Below are positions 17,278 to 25,946 of a stretch of 64,000 nt of DNA, piece by piece. The position numbers and the translations under genes are program-made. The DNA is from Acidovorax_G sp046289925. Its GTDB lineage: Bacteria; Pseudomonadota; Gammaproteobacteria; Burkholderiales; Burkholderiaceae_C. Under the pieces are notes generated by a model. The model made no database searches and had not been told where the DNA came from. It saw only the letters and a list, made by a program, of their open reading frames with translations. The stretch covers positions 1 through 64,000 of the forward strand of contig JBKBUN010000001.1 in NCBI GenBank assembly GCA_046289925.1, written 5' to 3'. Position 1 is the stretch's first letter. Every line of letters begins with the position of its first letter.

Positions 17278-17853
17278 TCAGGCCCCGGGCCGCGCGGTGG
17301 CGGCGTCGGCCGCGCCCGCAGGGCGTGTGTTTTTGCCCGAGGGCACCCAGGCCCAGACGAATGCGCACTCGACCGGCTCGGCACCCGACTCGTCGAATAC
17401 CTGCACAGGCACCGTGACCTCGCCCTTGTCGGCCTGCTGCATGTGCAGGCGCTGGGCGTCGGTCAGCGTGGCCACGGCGCGCAGGCTGCCCTGCGCCCGG
17501 CGGCGAAACGCCACCTTCAGCTCCTTGGCCAGCGGCAGGCAGTCGTCGCGCACGTTCATGCCCACCACCATGCCGGTGGCCGTCTCAGCCAGCAGCGTCA
17601 TGGCGGCGGCGTGCACGCCGCCGATGTGGTTCTGCACGCGGCGTTCGTTGGCCACGGCAATCTCCACGCGCTCCGGGCTCATCAGCTCAAAGCGCAGCTT
17701 GGCAGTGCCGGTGAACGGCACAGCGCGACGCAACACGAGGTTGCGCGCCCAGCCCCGCGCGAAGGCCGGCACCTGGTCCAGTTGGGCCAGGCTGCGGGCC
17801 AGCCGGTTGGGCCGACCCTGGGCTGTGACGGGTGCCACGGCAGTCTGTGCCAT
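17278..17853 (-). CDS. DUF4442 hotdog-fold protein
   Basis: The 191-residue protein matches the DUF4442 hotdog group, with a HIGGVHAAAMTLLAETATGM helix and a LAKELKVAFRRRAQG strand. These proteins are thioesterase-like and often accompany fatty-acid genes. Its ATG lies one base after the upstream dehydrogenase stop (TGA-C-ATG), so it is translationally coupled. The C-terminus is Ala/Pro-rich. Enzyme activity is unproven. Confidence 0.8.
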   Translation of the reverse strand: MAQTAVAPVTAQGRPNRLARSLAQLDQVPAFARGWARNLVLRRAVPFTGTAKLRFELMSPERVEIAVANERRVQNHIGGVHAAAMTLLAETATGMVVGMNVRDDCLPLAKELKVAFRRRAQGSLRAVATLTDAQRLHMQQADKGEVTVPVQVFDESGAEPVECAFVWAWVPSGKNTRPAGAADAATARPGA

Positions 17854-17854
17854 G

Positions 17855-20257
17855 TCAGTTGCGCACCGGCTTGCCGGTGTTCAGCATGCCCAGAATGCGC
17901 TCGTGCGTCTTGGGCTGGGCGATCAGGTGGCAGAACACCTTGCGCTCCAGCGCGAGCAGGTATTCCTCGCTCACCAGCGAACCTGCGTCCACATCACCGC
18001 CGCAGACCACCTCGGCGATCATCGCGCCGATCTTGAAGTCATAGGCACTGATGAAGCCGCCATCGCGCATGTTCACAAGCTGCGCCTTGATGGTCGCGAT
18101 GCCGCTGCGGCCTGCCACCGGGAACAGGCGCTTGTGCGGCGCGCGCCAGCCGCTGGCGGCCATGGACTTGGCTTCGTTGATTGCGACGAACAAGAGTTCG
18201 TCCTTGTGGGGCACGATGATGTCGGACTCCAGCAGGTAGCCCAGCTTGCGCGACTCCAGCGCGCTGGTGCCCACCTTGGCCATGGCCGCAGCGGTGAAGC
18301 CTTCGGTCAGGAAGGGCAGCAAGTCCTTGCTCGTCGAAGCGGCCATGTTCTCGGCCGCGCGGCGGGCAATGTAGGTCAGGCCGCCGGCGCCAGGCACCAG
18401 GCCCACGCCCACTTCCACCAGGCCGATGTAGCTTTCCATGTGGGCCACGCGCTTGGCGGAATACACGGCCAGTTCGCAGCCACCGCCCAGCGCCATGCCA
18501 TGGATGGCAGCCACCACCGGCACCTGGGCGTAGCGAATGCGCATCATCAGGTTCTGCAGTTCCTGCTCGATGCTCTCCACTGCGTCAGGGCCGCCCACGG
18601 CAAAGGCTGGCATGGTGGCTTCGAGGTCGGCCCCCACACTAAAGGGTGCATCGCCCGACCAGATGACCATGCCGTCGTATTCGCGCTCGGCCAGTTCCAG
18701 GGCTTCGGCCAGGCCTTCCATCACTTCAGGGCTGATGGCGTGCATCTTGTTCTTGATGCTGGCAATCAGCACCTTGCCATCAAGCGTCCAGGTGCGCAGC
18801 GCCTTCGACTCGGCCAGGGTGGTGCCAGCCGTACGCCAATCGGGCAGGCTGGTTTCGCCCAGCAGCGGCTCGGGGAAAAGCTGACGCTCGTACACGGGCA
18901 ATTGGCGGCGCGGCACAAACCTACCCTGCGACGCGCTCCACGAGCCTTGTGCGGTGTGCACGCCACCGGCTTCGGCCACGGGGCCCTTGAACACCCACTC
19001 GGGCAGCGGCGCCTTGCACAGCGCCTTGCCGGCGTCGATGTCTTCCTGAACCATCTTGGCCACTTCGAGCCATCCGGCTTCCTGCCAGAGCTCAAACGGG
19101 CCCTGCTTCATGCCGAAGCCCCAGCGCATGGCCTGGTCTACGTCGCGGGCGTTGTCGGCAATGGTGCCCAGATGCACAGCGGCGTAGTGGAAGCTGTTGC
19201 GCAAAATGGCCCACAGGAAGCGGCCTTGCGCGCCCTCAGCGTTGCGCAGCAGCTTCAGGCGCTCGGCGGCGGGCTTTTTGAGCATGCGCCCGTACACCTC
19301 GTCGGCCTTCTGGCCAGCGGGCACGTACGATTCGCTTGCCAGATCGAAGCGCATCACATCACGGCCGACCTTTTTGAAGAAACCGGCCTTGGTCTTCTGG
19401 CCAAGGTTGCCCATCTCCAGCAACTTCTTGAGCACGGCGGGGGTGCCAAAGCTCTCGTAGAAGGGATCGGTCTCCAGGCTCAGGTTGTCCTGCAGCGTCT
19501 TGATCACGTGCGCCATGGTGTCCAGACCCACCACATCGGCGGTGCGGAAGGTGCCGCTCGACGCACGGCCCAGCTTCTTGCCCGTGAGATCGTCCACCAC
19601 GTCGTAAGTGAGGCCGAAGTTCTCCACCTCCTTCATGGTGGACAGCATGCCGGCAATGCCCACGCGGTTGGCGATGAAGTTGGGCGTGTCCTTGGCGCGC
19701 ACCACGCCCTTGCCCAGACCGCTGGTCACAAAGGCTTCGAGCTGGTCCAGCACTTCGGGCTGGGTGGTGGGCGTGTTGATCAGCTCCACCAGCGTCATGT
19801 AGCGCGGCGGGTTGAAGAAGTGAATACCGCAGAAGCGGGGCTTGATGCTGTCGGGCAGCACTTCACTGAGCTTGGTGATCGACAGGCCCGAGGTGTTGGA
19901 CGCCAGGATGGCATGCTGGGCCACGTGCGGAGCGATCTTGGTGTACAGGTCGAGCTTCCAGTCCATGCGCTCGGCAATCGCCTCGATCACGAGGTCGCAT
20001 TCCTTGAGCAGGTGCATGTGCTCTTCGTAGTTGGCCTGCTGGATGAGTGCAGCGTCGTCGGCCACGCCCAGGGGCGAGGGCTTGAGCTTCTTCAGGCCTT
20101 CGACGGCCTTGGTCACGATGCCGTTCTTCGGACCTTCCTTGGCAGGCAGGTCGAACAGCACCACGGGGACTTTCACATTGACGAGATGGGCCGCAATCTG
20201 CGCGCCCATCACGCCTGCGCCGAGCACGGCGACTTTCTTGACTTGGAATCGGGACAT
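17855..20257 (-). CDS. 3-hydroxyacyl-CoA dehydrogenase / enoyl-CoA hydratase, FadN type
   Basis: The 800-residue protein has an N-terminal NAD-binding domain (VAVLGAGVMGAQIAAHL, about 9-25), two 3HCDH C-terminal-type domains, and a crotonase domain at the C-terminus (ALGGGCELAVYS and GLVPGAGG region, about 605-655). This order, dehydrogenase first, is that of Bacillus FadN and related beta-oxidation enzymes, opposite to E. coli FadB. It oxidises 3-hydroxyacyl-CoA and may hydrate the enoyl-CoA. The ATG at 20257 starts the Rossmann fold with AGG(TG) upstream. It is first of a three-gene operon with the DUF4442 and thiolase genes. Confidence 0.92.
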   Translation of the reverse strand: MSRFQVKKVAVLGAGVMGAQIAAHLVNVKVPVVLFDLPAKEGPKNGIVTKAVEGLKKLKPSPLGVADDAALIQQANYEEHMHLLKECDLVIEAIAERMDWKLDLYTKIAPHVAQHAILASNTSGLSITKLSEVLPDSIKPRFCGIHFFNPPRYMTLVELINTPTTQPEVLDQLEAFVTSGLGKGVVRAKDTPNFIANRVGIAGMLSTMKEVENFGLTYDVVDDLTGKKLGRASSGTFRTADVVGLDTMAHVIKTLQDNLSLETDPFYESFGTPAVLKKLLEMGNLGQKTKAGFFKKVGRDVMRFDLASESYVPAGQKADEVYGRMLKKPAAERLKLLRNAEGAQGRFLWAILRNSFHYAAVHLGTIADNARDVDQAMRWGFGMKQGPFELWQEAGWLEVAKMVQEDIDAGKALCKAPLPEWVFKGPVAEAGGVHTAQGSWSASQGRFVPRRQLPVYERQLFPEPLLGETSLPDWRTAGTTLAESKALRTWTLDGKVLIASIKNKMHAISPEVMEGLAEALELAEREYDGMVIWSGDAPFSVGADLEATMPAFAVGGPDAVESIEQELQNLMMRIRYAQVPVVAAIHGMALGGGCELAVYSAKRVAHMESYIGLVEVGVGLVPGAGGLTYIARRAAENMAASTSKDLLPFLTEGFTAAAMAKVGTSALESRKLGYLLESDIIVPHKDELLFVAINEAKSMAASGWRAPHKRLFPVAGRSGIATIKAQLVNMRDGGFISAYDFKIGAMIAEVVCGGDVDAGSLVSEEYLLALERKVFCHLIAQPKTHERILGMLNTGKPVRN

Positions 20258-20278
20258 GGAGGTGTGTAGGTTCAATCC

Positions 20279-20348
20279 GTTCGGGCTGAGCTTGTCGAAG
20301 CCGTGGCGAGATGTGGGTTCTAAGCCCTTCGACAAGCTCAGGGCAAAC
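20279..20348. repeat. REP-like inverted repeat (CTGAGCTTGTCGAAG type)
   Basis: Two arms, GTTCGGGCTGAGCTTGTCGAAG and its inverted partner ending in GGGCAAAC, share a perfect 15-bp core and are separated by about 20 bases. This motif is widespread in proteobacterial intergenic regions. It lies between the DUF2147 gene and the FadN gene and could act as a terminator-like structure on either strand. Confidence 0.8.
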
Positions 20349-20386
20349 AGGGTGGATGACAGGGTGGATGGACAGTGGGCGCAGGC

Positions 20387-20824
20387 TTACTGCACGCGCA
20401 CCCAGGTCTGCGTGCGGCCGAAGGGACCGATCGAGCCCCGGACTTCGAGTTTTTTGCCGCCCTCGATGGGCGTCAGGCGCAGGCTGTAGTTGCGGCCGTT
20501 CTCAGGATCGAGAATCTTGCCGCCTTCCCACACATCCTTGCCTTCGGCTTTCTTCGCGCCGCGGATGATCTCCAGGCCCAGCAGCGGCTTGCCCTTGCGG
20601 TCGTCTGAGCATTCCGTGCAAACATCGTCGGGCTTGGCGTTGGCCGTGAGCCGGCGCTCGAGCACGCCGTTGAGCACACCGCCGCCCACATCGCGGATGC
20701 GGATCTCGGCCTTGGCCTCACCGGTCTTGTCGTCCACATTGCGCCACAGGCCTTCTGGCGTGGTGTTCGCCGCAGCCGAGGCCACCACCCCGCCCAGCAC
20801 CACGCCGGCCAGCATCTGTCTCAT
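20387..20824 (-). CDS. DUF2147 domain-containing exported protein
   Basis: The 145-residue precursor has a short signal peptide (about residues 1-19, cleavage near ASA-AN) and the DUF2147 fold beginning TPEGLWRNVDDKTGEAKAEI. Two cysteines lie in CTECSDD. DUF2147 proteins are small periplasmic or outer-membrane-associated beta proteins without known activity. AGGAGG precedes the ATG at 20824. It sits between two beta-oxidation enzymes, with 86 bases to the upstream gene. Confidence 0.85.
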   Translation of the reverse strand: MRQMLAGVVLGGVVASAAANTTPEGLWRNVDDKTGEAKAEIRIRDVGGGVLNGVLERRLTANAKPDDVCTECSDDRKGKPLLGLEIIRGAKKAEGKDVWEGGKILDPENGRNYSLRLTPIEGGKKLEVRGSIGPFGRTQTWVRVQ

Positions 20825-20910
20825 GGGAACCTCCTGAAAGAATGTCAGGCAGACAAAAAAAGCAGTGCACCGTGCGGGGCTGCGCCAAAGCGCCGCCCCG
20901 CGCGCGGGCA

Positions 20911-22707
20911 TCAGGCCAGGGCCTGTTCGGTCTCCATCAGCACCTTACTGCCGGCGCGGGCGGTGCGCATCAGCGTCTGCACTTCCGGGAACAGCTTGGC
21001 AAAGTAGAAGCGCGCGGTCTGCAGCTTGGCCTGATAGAACGGGTCGGTGCTGCCAGCCGCAATCTGGCGCAGGGCCACCTGGGCCATACGGGCAAAGAAG
21101 TAACCGAACACCAGATGGCCGGCCACGCGCAGATAGTCCACTGCGGCAGCGCCCACTTCGTCGGGGTTTTGCATGCCCTTGAAGCCGATTTCGGTCGTGA
21201 ACTTGGTCATCTGCTCCGCCAGCATGGCCACCGGATTGATGAACTCGGCCATCTTCTCGTTCACGCCTTCTTCTTCGACCAGCTGGCCCACCAGCTTGCC
21301 AAACTTCTTGAGCGTTGCGCCGTTGTTGGCCAGCACCTTGCGGCCCAACAGATCCAGCGACTGGATGGTGTTGGTGCCTTCATAGATCATGTTGATGCGC
21401 GCGTCGCGCACGAACTGCTCCATGCCCCACTCCTTGATGAAGCCATGGCCGCCGAACACCTGCTGGCACATCACGGTGGCCTGCCAGCCGTTGTCGGTGA
21501 GGAAGGCCTTGACGATGGGCGTGAGCAGGGCCAGCAGTTCGGCCGAGTCCTGGCGCACCTTCTCGTCGGGGTGGTTGAGTTCCTTGTCCAGCAGCAGCGC
21601 GCAGTAGCAGGCCAGGGCGCGGCCGCCTTCGGCGTAGGCCTTGGCAGTCAGCAGCATCTTGCGCACGTCGGGGTGCACGATGATCGGGTCGGCAGGCTTG
21701 TCCTTGGCCTTGACGCCCGAGAGGCTGCGCATCTGCAGCCGGTCTTTGGCGTAGGCCAGGGCGTTCTGGTAGGCGACCTCGGTCAAGCCCAGCGACTGGT
21801 TGCCCACCCCCAGACGGGCGGCGTTCATCATCACAAACATCGCAGCCAGACCCTTGTGCGGCTGGCCCACCAGCGTGCCTACGGCACCGTCCAGAATCAT
21901 CTGGCAGGTGGCGTTGCCGTGGATGCCCATCTTGTGCTCCAGCCCCCCGCAGTAGATCGGGTTGCGCTCGCCAATAGAGCCGTCGGCCTTCACAAGGAAC
22001 TTTGGCACGATGAACAGGCTGATGCCCTTGCTGCCGGCAGGCGCATCGGGCAGGCGGGCCAGCACCAGGTGCACGATGTTGGCGGCCAAGTCGTGTTCAC
22101 CGGCGCTGATGAAGATCTTCTGGCCAGTGAGCTTGTAAGTGCCGTCGGCCTGCGGCTCGGCCTTGGTGCGCAGCATGCCCAGGTCGGTACCACAATGGGG
22201 CTCGGTCAGGCACATGGTGCCGGTCCACTCGCCGCTGGTCAGCTTGGGCAGATACAGCTTCTTCTGCTCTTCGGTGCCGTGGGCATGCAGGCACTCATAG
22301 GCACCGTGGCTCAGGCCTGGGTACATGGTCCAGGCCTGGTTGGCCGAGTTCAGCATTTCGTAGAAGCACTGGTTGACTACGAAGGGCAGCCCCTGTCCGC
22401 CGTACGCCGGATCGCACGACAGCGCGGGCCAGCCCCCCTCGACGTACTTGGCATAGGCTTCCTTGAACCCTGTAGGCGTCTTGACCTCATGCGTGGTCTT
22501 GTCGAGCTTGCAGCCCTCGGTGTCGCCCGAGATGTTCAGCGGGAAGGCCACTTCGGCGGCGAACTTGCCGCCCTCTTCGAGCACGGCGTTGATGGTGTCC
22601 ACATCCACCTCGGCATGGGCCGGCAGGGCTTTGTACTCATCGGCCACGTTCAGCACTTCGTGCATCACGAACTGCATGTCGCGCAGCGGCGGCGTATAGG
22701 TGGGCAT
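20911..22707 (-). CDS. Acyl-CoA dehydrogenase (about 600-residue type)
   Basis: The 598-residue FAD enzyme opens beta-oxidation by forming the 2-enoyl-CoA. It has the N-terminal segment (MPTYTPPLRDMQFVMHEVL), the central domain with MCLTEPHCGTDLG and AAMFVMMNAARL, the helical C-terminal FAD domain with QVFGGHGFIKEWGMEQFVRD and YEGTNTIQ, and an extra C-terminal domain of the long acyl-CoA dehydrogenases. The Glu of YEGTN is the likely catalytic base position. AAGGAG lies before the ATG at 22707. It starts only four bases after the TetR gene stop, so it is co-transcribed with its probable regulator. Confidence 0.93.
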   Translation of the reverse strand: MPTYTPPLRDMQFVMHEVLNVADEYKALPAHAEVDVDTINAVLEEGGKFAAEVAFPLNISGDTEGCKLDKTTHEVKTPTGFKEAYAKYVEGGWPALSCDPAYGGQGLPFVVNQCFYEMLNSANQAWTMYPGLSHGAYECLHAHGTEEQKKLYLPKLTSGEWTGTMCLTEPHCGTDLGMLRTKAEPQADGTYKLTGQKIFISAGEHDLAANIVHLVLARLPDAPAGSKGISLFIVPKFLVKADGSIGERNPIYCGGLEHKMGIHGNATCQMILDGAVGTLVGQPHKGLAAMFVMMNAARLGVGNQSLGLTEVAYQNALAYAKDRLQMRSLSGVKAKDKPADPIIVHPDVRKMLLTAKAYAEGGRALACYCALLLDKELNHPDEKVRQDSAELLALLTPIVKAFLTDNGWQATVMCQQVFGGHGFIKEWGMEQFVRDARINMIYEGTNTIQSLDLLGRKVLANNGATLKKFGKLVGQLVEEEGVNEKMAEFINPVAMLAEQMTKFTTEIGFKGMQNPDEVGAAAVDYLRVAGHLVFGYFFARMAQVALRQIAAGSTDPFYQAKLQTARFYFAKLFPEVQTLMRTARAGSKVLMETEQALA

Positions 22708-22711
22708 GGGT

Positions 22712-23419
22712 TTACTCCTTGGTACGGGTTGGGGTTGGAACAGGTTTGGCTGCAGCCGCATCTGAAGCGCTGTAGCGAGCCAGAATGTTGTGAAAGCCCG
22801 TCACGGCGCGCTGGAGCGAGCCAGGGTTTTGCAGGAAACGGGCTTCGTAGTGCAGGGCCAGGATGAGGCCGTGGATCTCGAAGAGCATCTGCTCCTCGTC
22901 CACGTCGGCGCGCAATTCGCCGCGCTCCTTGCACTGCTGGATGGCGCGCCGCATGGCGGCATGCCAGGTCAGGACCGAGCTGGCCAGCGCATCGCGCACA
23001 GGTCCGGTGCGGTCGTCGAATTCCACCGCGCCGCTGATGTAAATGCAGCCCGAGTCGATCTCGATCGAGGTGCGCTTCATCCAGTTGTCAAACAAGGCGC
23101 GCAGACGGGCCACGCCGCGCGGCGCGGTCATGGCGGGGTAAAAGACTTCCTGCTCGAAGCGGGTGTGGTACTCGCGGATCACCGAGATCTGCAGTTCCTC
23201 ACGCGAGCCAAAGTGGGCGAACACACCCGACTTGCTCATACCCGTGACGTCGGCCAGCGCCCCGATGGACAGGCCCTCAAGCCCGATGTGCGTGGCCAAG
23301 CCCAGCGCCGCCTCGACAATCGCGGCCTTGGTCTGCTGGCCTTTTTGCAGCGCACGGCCACTGGCGGCACGGGCGCGGGGCGCACGGGTGGCGGAGCGGG
23401 TTTCGGTGGTGGCGGGCAT
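22712..23419 (-). CDS. TetR-family transcriptional regulator of the acyl-CoA dehydrogenase operon
   Basis: The 235-residue regulator has a basic N-terminal stretch, then a helix-turn-helix domain (about 25-75, LSIGALADVTGMSKSGVFAHFGSREEL) and a ligand-binding C-terminal domain. Its gene is first in the acyl-CoA dehydrogenase operon. A perfect 18-bp palindrome lies just upstream of its start, which suggests autoregulation and control of the next gene, with an acyl-CoA as probable ligand. The ATG at 23419 was chosen because upstream sequence includes the palindrome. Confidence 0.88.
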   Translation of the reverse strand: MPATTETRSATRAPRARAASGRALQKGQQTKAAIVEAALGLATHIGLEGLSIGALADVTGMSKSGVFAHFGSREELQISVIREYHTRFEQEVFYPAMTAPRGVARLRALFDNWMKRTSIEIDSGCIYISGAVEFDDRTGPVRDALASSVLTWHAAMRRAIQQCKERGELRADVDEEQMLFEIHGLILALHYEARFLQNPGSLQRAVTGFHNILARYSASDAAAAKPVPTPTRTKE

Positions 23420-23428
23420 GCGCAAATA

Positions 23429-23446
23429 AAAACGAACGTTCGTTTT
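23429..23446. promoter_or_regulatory. 18-bp palindrome, likely TetR operator
   Basis: AAAACGAACGTTCGTTTT is a perfect palindrome located 10 bases upstream of the TetR gene start, in an unusually A/T-rich patch. Its size and position match TetR-family autoregulatory operators. Binding is inferred. Confidence 0.75.
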
Positions 23447-23562
23447 ATTTTGCAGCAATTTGCCCAAGAGGCCCAAAGCCCCCACAAGAATAGGGAGCGC
23501 ACCCCAAACGGATTTTGCAGTGCAGCACCGCGCCCAGGCACCGCCGCACACCCGCTCGCGGC

Positions 23563-24231
23563 TTACAGCAGGCGCGCCAGACAGGCGTCGAGTTGCTCGG
23601 TGGGCAGGCGGCGAAAGCCCGATCGCACAAACCGCAACAGCCGCCCTTGGGCAAAGGCGGCCAAGGTGCCCGCTGCCACCTGCGCATCCACAGTGGGGGT
23701 GGCCGAGCCCTGGGCCAGCACCACCGGCCGCAGGCACTGGCGCAGCACCGATTCCATGCGGTCGAAGAACTGCGTCATGCGCTGCTGCAGGCGCTCGTGC
23801 TCCAGCAGCAGGGCGTCGCCGACCATCACGCGCACCATGCCGGGATTGCGCTCGCCAAATTGCAGCAACACGGTCACCACACGGGCCGCCTGGCGTGTGC
23901 CCTGCCCAGCGTCCAGCGCCTCGGCGGCATCGCCCTCGGGGCGCTGCGTGATCTGCTGCACCAGGCCCCAGACCGACTGCTCTATGAAATCCAGCAGCGC
24001 CTCGAACATCTGCGCCTTGCTCGCAAAGTGGCGGTACAGCGCGGCCTCGCTCACTTCCAGCCGCGCGGCCAGCGCCGCGGTGGTGATGCGCTCGGCCCCG
24101 GGGGCTTCGAGCATTTGTGCCAGTGTCTGCAGAATCTGGGTACGCCGCTCGCCGGGCCGCGGGCGCTTGCGCACGGCCTCGGGTGCAGGGGCTTCAGGCG
24201 CGGGCAGGGTATCGGGCGGTGTGTCAGACAT
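23563..24231 (-). CDS. slmA: SlmA-like nucleoid occlusion factor (TetR family)
   Basis: The 222-residue protein aligns by eye with E. coli SlmA along its length: RRTQILQTLAQMLE, ITTAALAARLEVSEAALYRHFASK, FGERNPGMVRVMVGDALL, and a C-terminal RFVRSGFRRLPT. SlmA binds specific chromosomal sites and blocks FtsZ ring assembly over the nucleoid. A Pro/Ala-rich N-terminal extension (about 1-25) is not part of the fold. Transcription runs toward the fatty-acid regulator, but 143 bases and the palindrome separate them, so separate control is likely. Confidence 0.88.
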   Translation of the reverse strand: MSDTPPDTLPAPEAPAPEAVRKRPRPGERRTQILQTLAQMLEAPGAERITTAALAARLEVSEAALYRHFASKAQMFEALLDFIEQSVWGLVQQITQRPEGDAAEALDAGQGTRQAARVVTVLLQFGERNPGMVRVMVGDALLLEHERLQQRMTQFFDRMESVLRQCLRPVVLAQGSATPTVDAQVAAGTLAAFAQGRLLRFVRSGFRRLPTEQLDACLARLL

Positions 24232-24330
24232 GACGGGTGGGGCTTGCACAAGGGCCGAAAGGGGCGCACGCAGCGGGCAGCCCCCGGCGCACGGCATGCG
24301 CAAAATTCTCGCACAGCCCCTGCCCCGCGC

Positions 24331-25869
24331 TCAGGAGGGGAAGGTGACCGTGACCACCAACCCACGCCCATGCACGCCCGTGCCGAGCGTGAGTGACGCC
24401 CGGTGCACGCGCGCAATCTCGTCGGCAATGGCCAGGCCCAGACCTGTGCCTTCGCCCACCGTGCCAGGCACGCGGTAGAAACGTTGCATCACCCGGCTGC
24501 GCTCGGCTTCGGGCACGCCAGGGCCGTCGTCCTCGACCTGCAAAAACGCCCGCGGCGGGCCCGCGCGCCCTGGGCGCAGCCCGCAGCGGATGGTGACCAC
24601 GCCGCCGGCCGGGGTGTACTTGATGGCGTTGTCCACCAGGTTCGACAGCAGCTCGCGCAGCAGCCAGCCGTGGCCGGTGACATGCACGGGTGCCACCTCC
24701 AGGCCCAGGTCCAGCCCCTTGCCCGTGGCCGGGTCCAGAAAGGTTTCGAGCAGGGCTTCGCACAGGTCTTTCAGGTCCACGCGCTGCGGCGGCTGGGCGT
24801 CCAGGCTGCGCGCGTCGGCCCGCGACAGCGCCAGAAGCTGGTGCGCCAGCTGCGAGGTGCGACGCGTTGCGTTGCGCAGTTTCTCGATCTGATCTGCTCC
24901 TAAAACAATAGCATCTTGTGGTTTACTTTGCTGGACCAGAGCTGGTTTTGGCTCTGAGCCTGTAGTCCCAGGCCGCGGGGCGGGCTTGGAGGCCTTGGCC
25001 ATCATGGCCCAGGCTTCCACCTGCGCCTGCAAGCCGGCCAGCGGAGTGCGCAGCTGGTGCGCGGCATCGGCCACAAAGCGGCGCTGCCCTTCGGCCTGGG
25101 CGTTGACGAGCGCAAACAGCCGGTTCAGCGACTGCACCAGCGGACGCACCTCGGCGGGCGAGGTGGCTTCGTCGATGGGGCTCAAGTCGCGGGGCGAGCG
25201 GTGCTCTACGGCCTCGGCCAATTCCACCAGGGGCCTAAACGCCCGGCCCACCGCCCAGTGGATGGCCAGCGCCGCTGCGGCCACCAAGATCAGGTTGGGC
25301 AGCAGCACGCGCAACAACAGCTGCTGCGCCCACTGCTGGCGGGGGTCCGAGCCGTCGGCCAGCGCCACGACCAGCTCCCCAGCGCCCGTACGGCCACGCT
25401 GCACGGCCACGCGGTAGGTCACACCGCCGAACTCGACGCTGTGGAACTCGGGCACCTGGGTGGTGGGCACGAAGCTGTGCAGCCAGGGCTCTCCGAGCAG
25501 CAGCTTGCCGTGGGTGTCGCGCACGCTGTAGGCCGAGTAGCCTGGGTTGGTGCGCAGAAAATCCTCGATCGGCGGGGCCAACAGCAGCGGCGGGGCCTCG
25601 TTCTCACGCAGCGGCGGGGCCAGCACCGAATCGGCCAGCGCGGGCAGCAGGCGCAGCAGGCGCTGGTCGTGCTGGCTGGCCGCCTCATCGGCCGATCGGT
25701 AGTCGATGGCCACCGCCACCAGCGCCAGCAGGCACAGCGGCACCACCAGCATCAGCAACAAGCGGTTGCGCAGGTCGGCTGTCATGGCCCGCAGCCCGGG
25801 CTGCCGCCAGTGGAAGCGGTCGGGCGCGGCGGGCGCCGGGGGAATGTCTGCTGGCGGAGGGGCCGACAT
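24331..25869 (-). CDS. Sensor histidine kinase, TctE/QseC-type
   Basis: The 512-residue inner-membrane kinase has two transmembrane segments (about 35-55 and 186-205) flanking a 130-residue periplasmic domain of the 2CSK_N type. Then follow a HAMP-like region, an H-box with phospho-acceptor His271 (ADAAHQLRTPLAGL) and an ATPase domain with LVDNAIKYTP and DDGPGVP. Between the two helices of the dimerisation domain lies an unusual Pro/Lys/Gln-rich insert (about 293-326). Part of it is encoded by sequence resembling the R1 repeat. It follows the response regulator gene by 77 bases. The signal is unknown; TctE relatives sense carboxylates. Confidence 0.9.
   Translation of the reverse strand: MSAPPPADIPPAPAAPDRFHWRQPGLRAMTADLRNRLLLMLVVPLCLLALVAVAIDYRSADEAASQHDQRLLRLLPALADSVLAPPLRENEAPPLLLAPPIEDFLRTNPGYSAYSVRDTHGKLLLGEPWLHSFVPTTQVPEFHSVEFGGVTYRVAVQRGRTGAGELVVALADGSDPRQQWAQQLLLRVLLPNLILVAAAALAIHWAVGRAFRPLVELAEAVEHRSPRDLSPIDEATSPAEVRPLVQSLNRLFALVNAQAEGQRRFVADAAHQLRTPLAGLQAQVEAWAMMAKASKPAPRPGTTGSEPKPALVQQSKPQDAIVLGADQIEKLRNATRRTSQLAHQLLALSRADARSLDAQPPQRVDLKDLCEALLETFLDPATGKGLDLGLEVAPVHVTGHGWLLRELLSNLVDNAIKYTPAGGVVTIRCGLRPGRAGPPRAFLQVEDDGPGVPEAERSRVMQRFYRVPGTVGEGTGLGLAIADEIARVHRASLTLGTGVHGRGLVVTVTFPS
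24898..24945. repeat. R1-like sequence within the histidine kinase gene
   Basis: In the plus direction AATAGCATCTTGTGGTTTACTTTGC follows the R1 order (GATAGCTGCTTGTGCTTTACTTTC). The blocks ATAGC, CTTGTG and TTTACTTT match exactly. It encodes residues about 308-324 of the kinase on the minus strand and keeps the frame open. Confidence 0.6.
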
Positions 25870-25946
25870 GGCAGAGTGGGCGTCTGGCCAGGCGAGGGAT
25901 GCAGGAGAACCAGGACGCCGCGCGGGCCGGTTGGGGACGCGGGCGC

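Noticed and set aside
14709..17417. A 902-codon open frame on the plus strand
   Set aside because: It is antisense to the hydratase, thioesterase and thiolase genes, all of which have clear active-site motifs. The composition is Arg/Gly/Ala/His-rich noise.
17297..20269. A 990-codon open frame on the plus strand
   Set aside because: It runs antisense to the DUF4442 and FadN-type genes, is rich in His/Gly/Ala/Gln/Val as expected from the reverse of GC-rich codons, and has no family motif.
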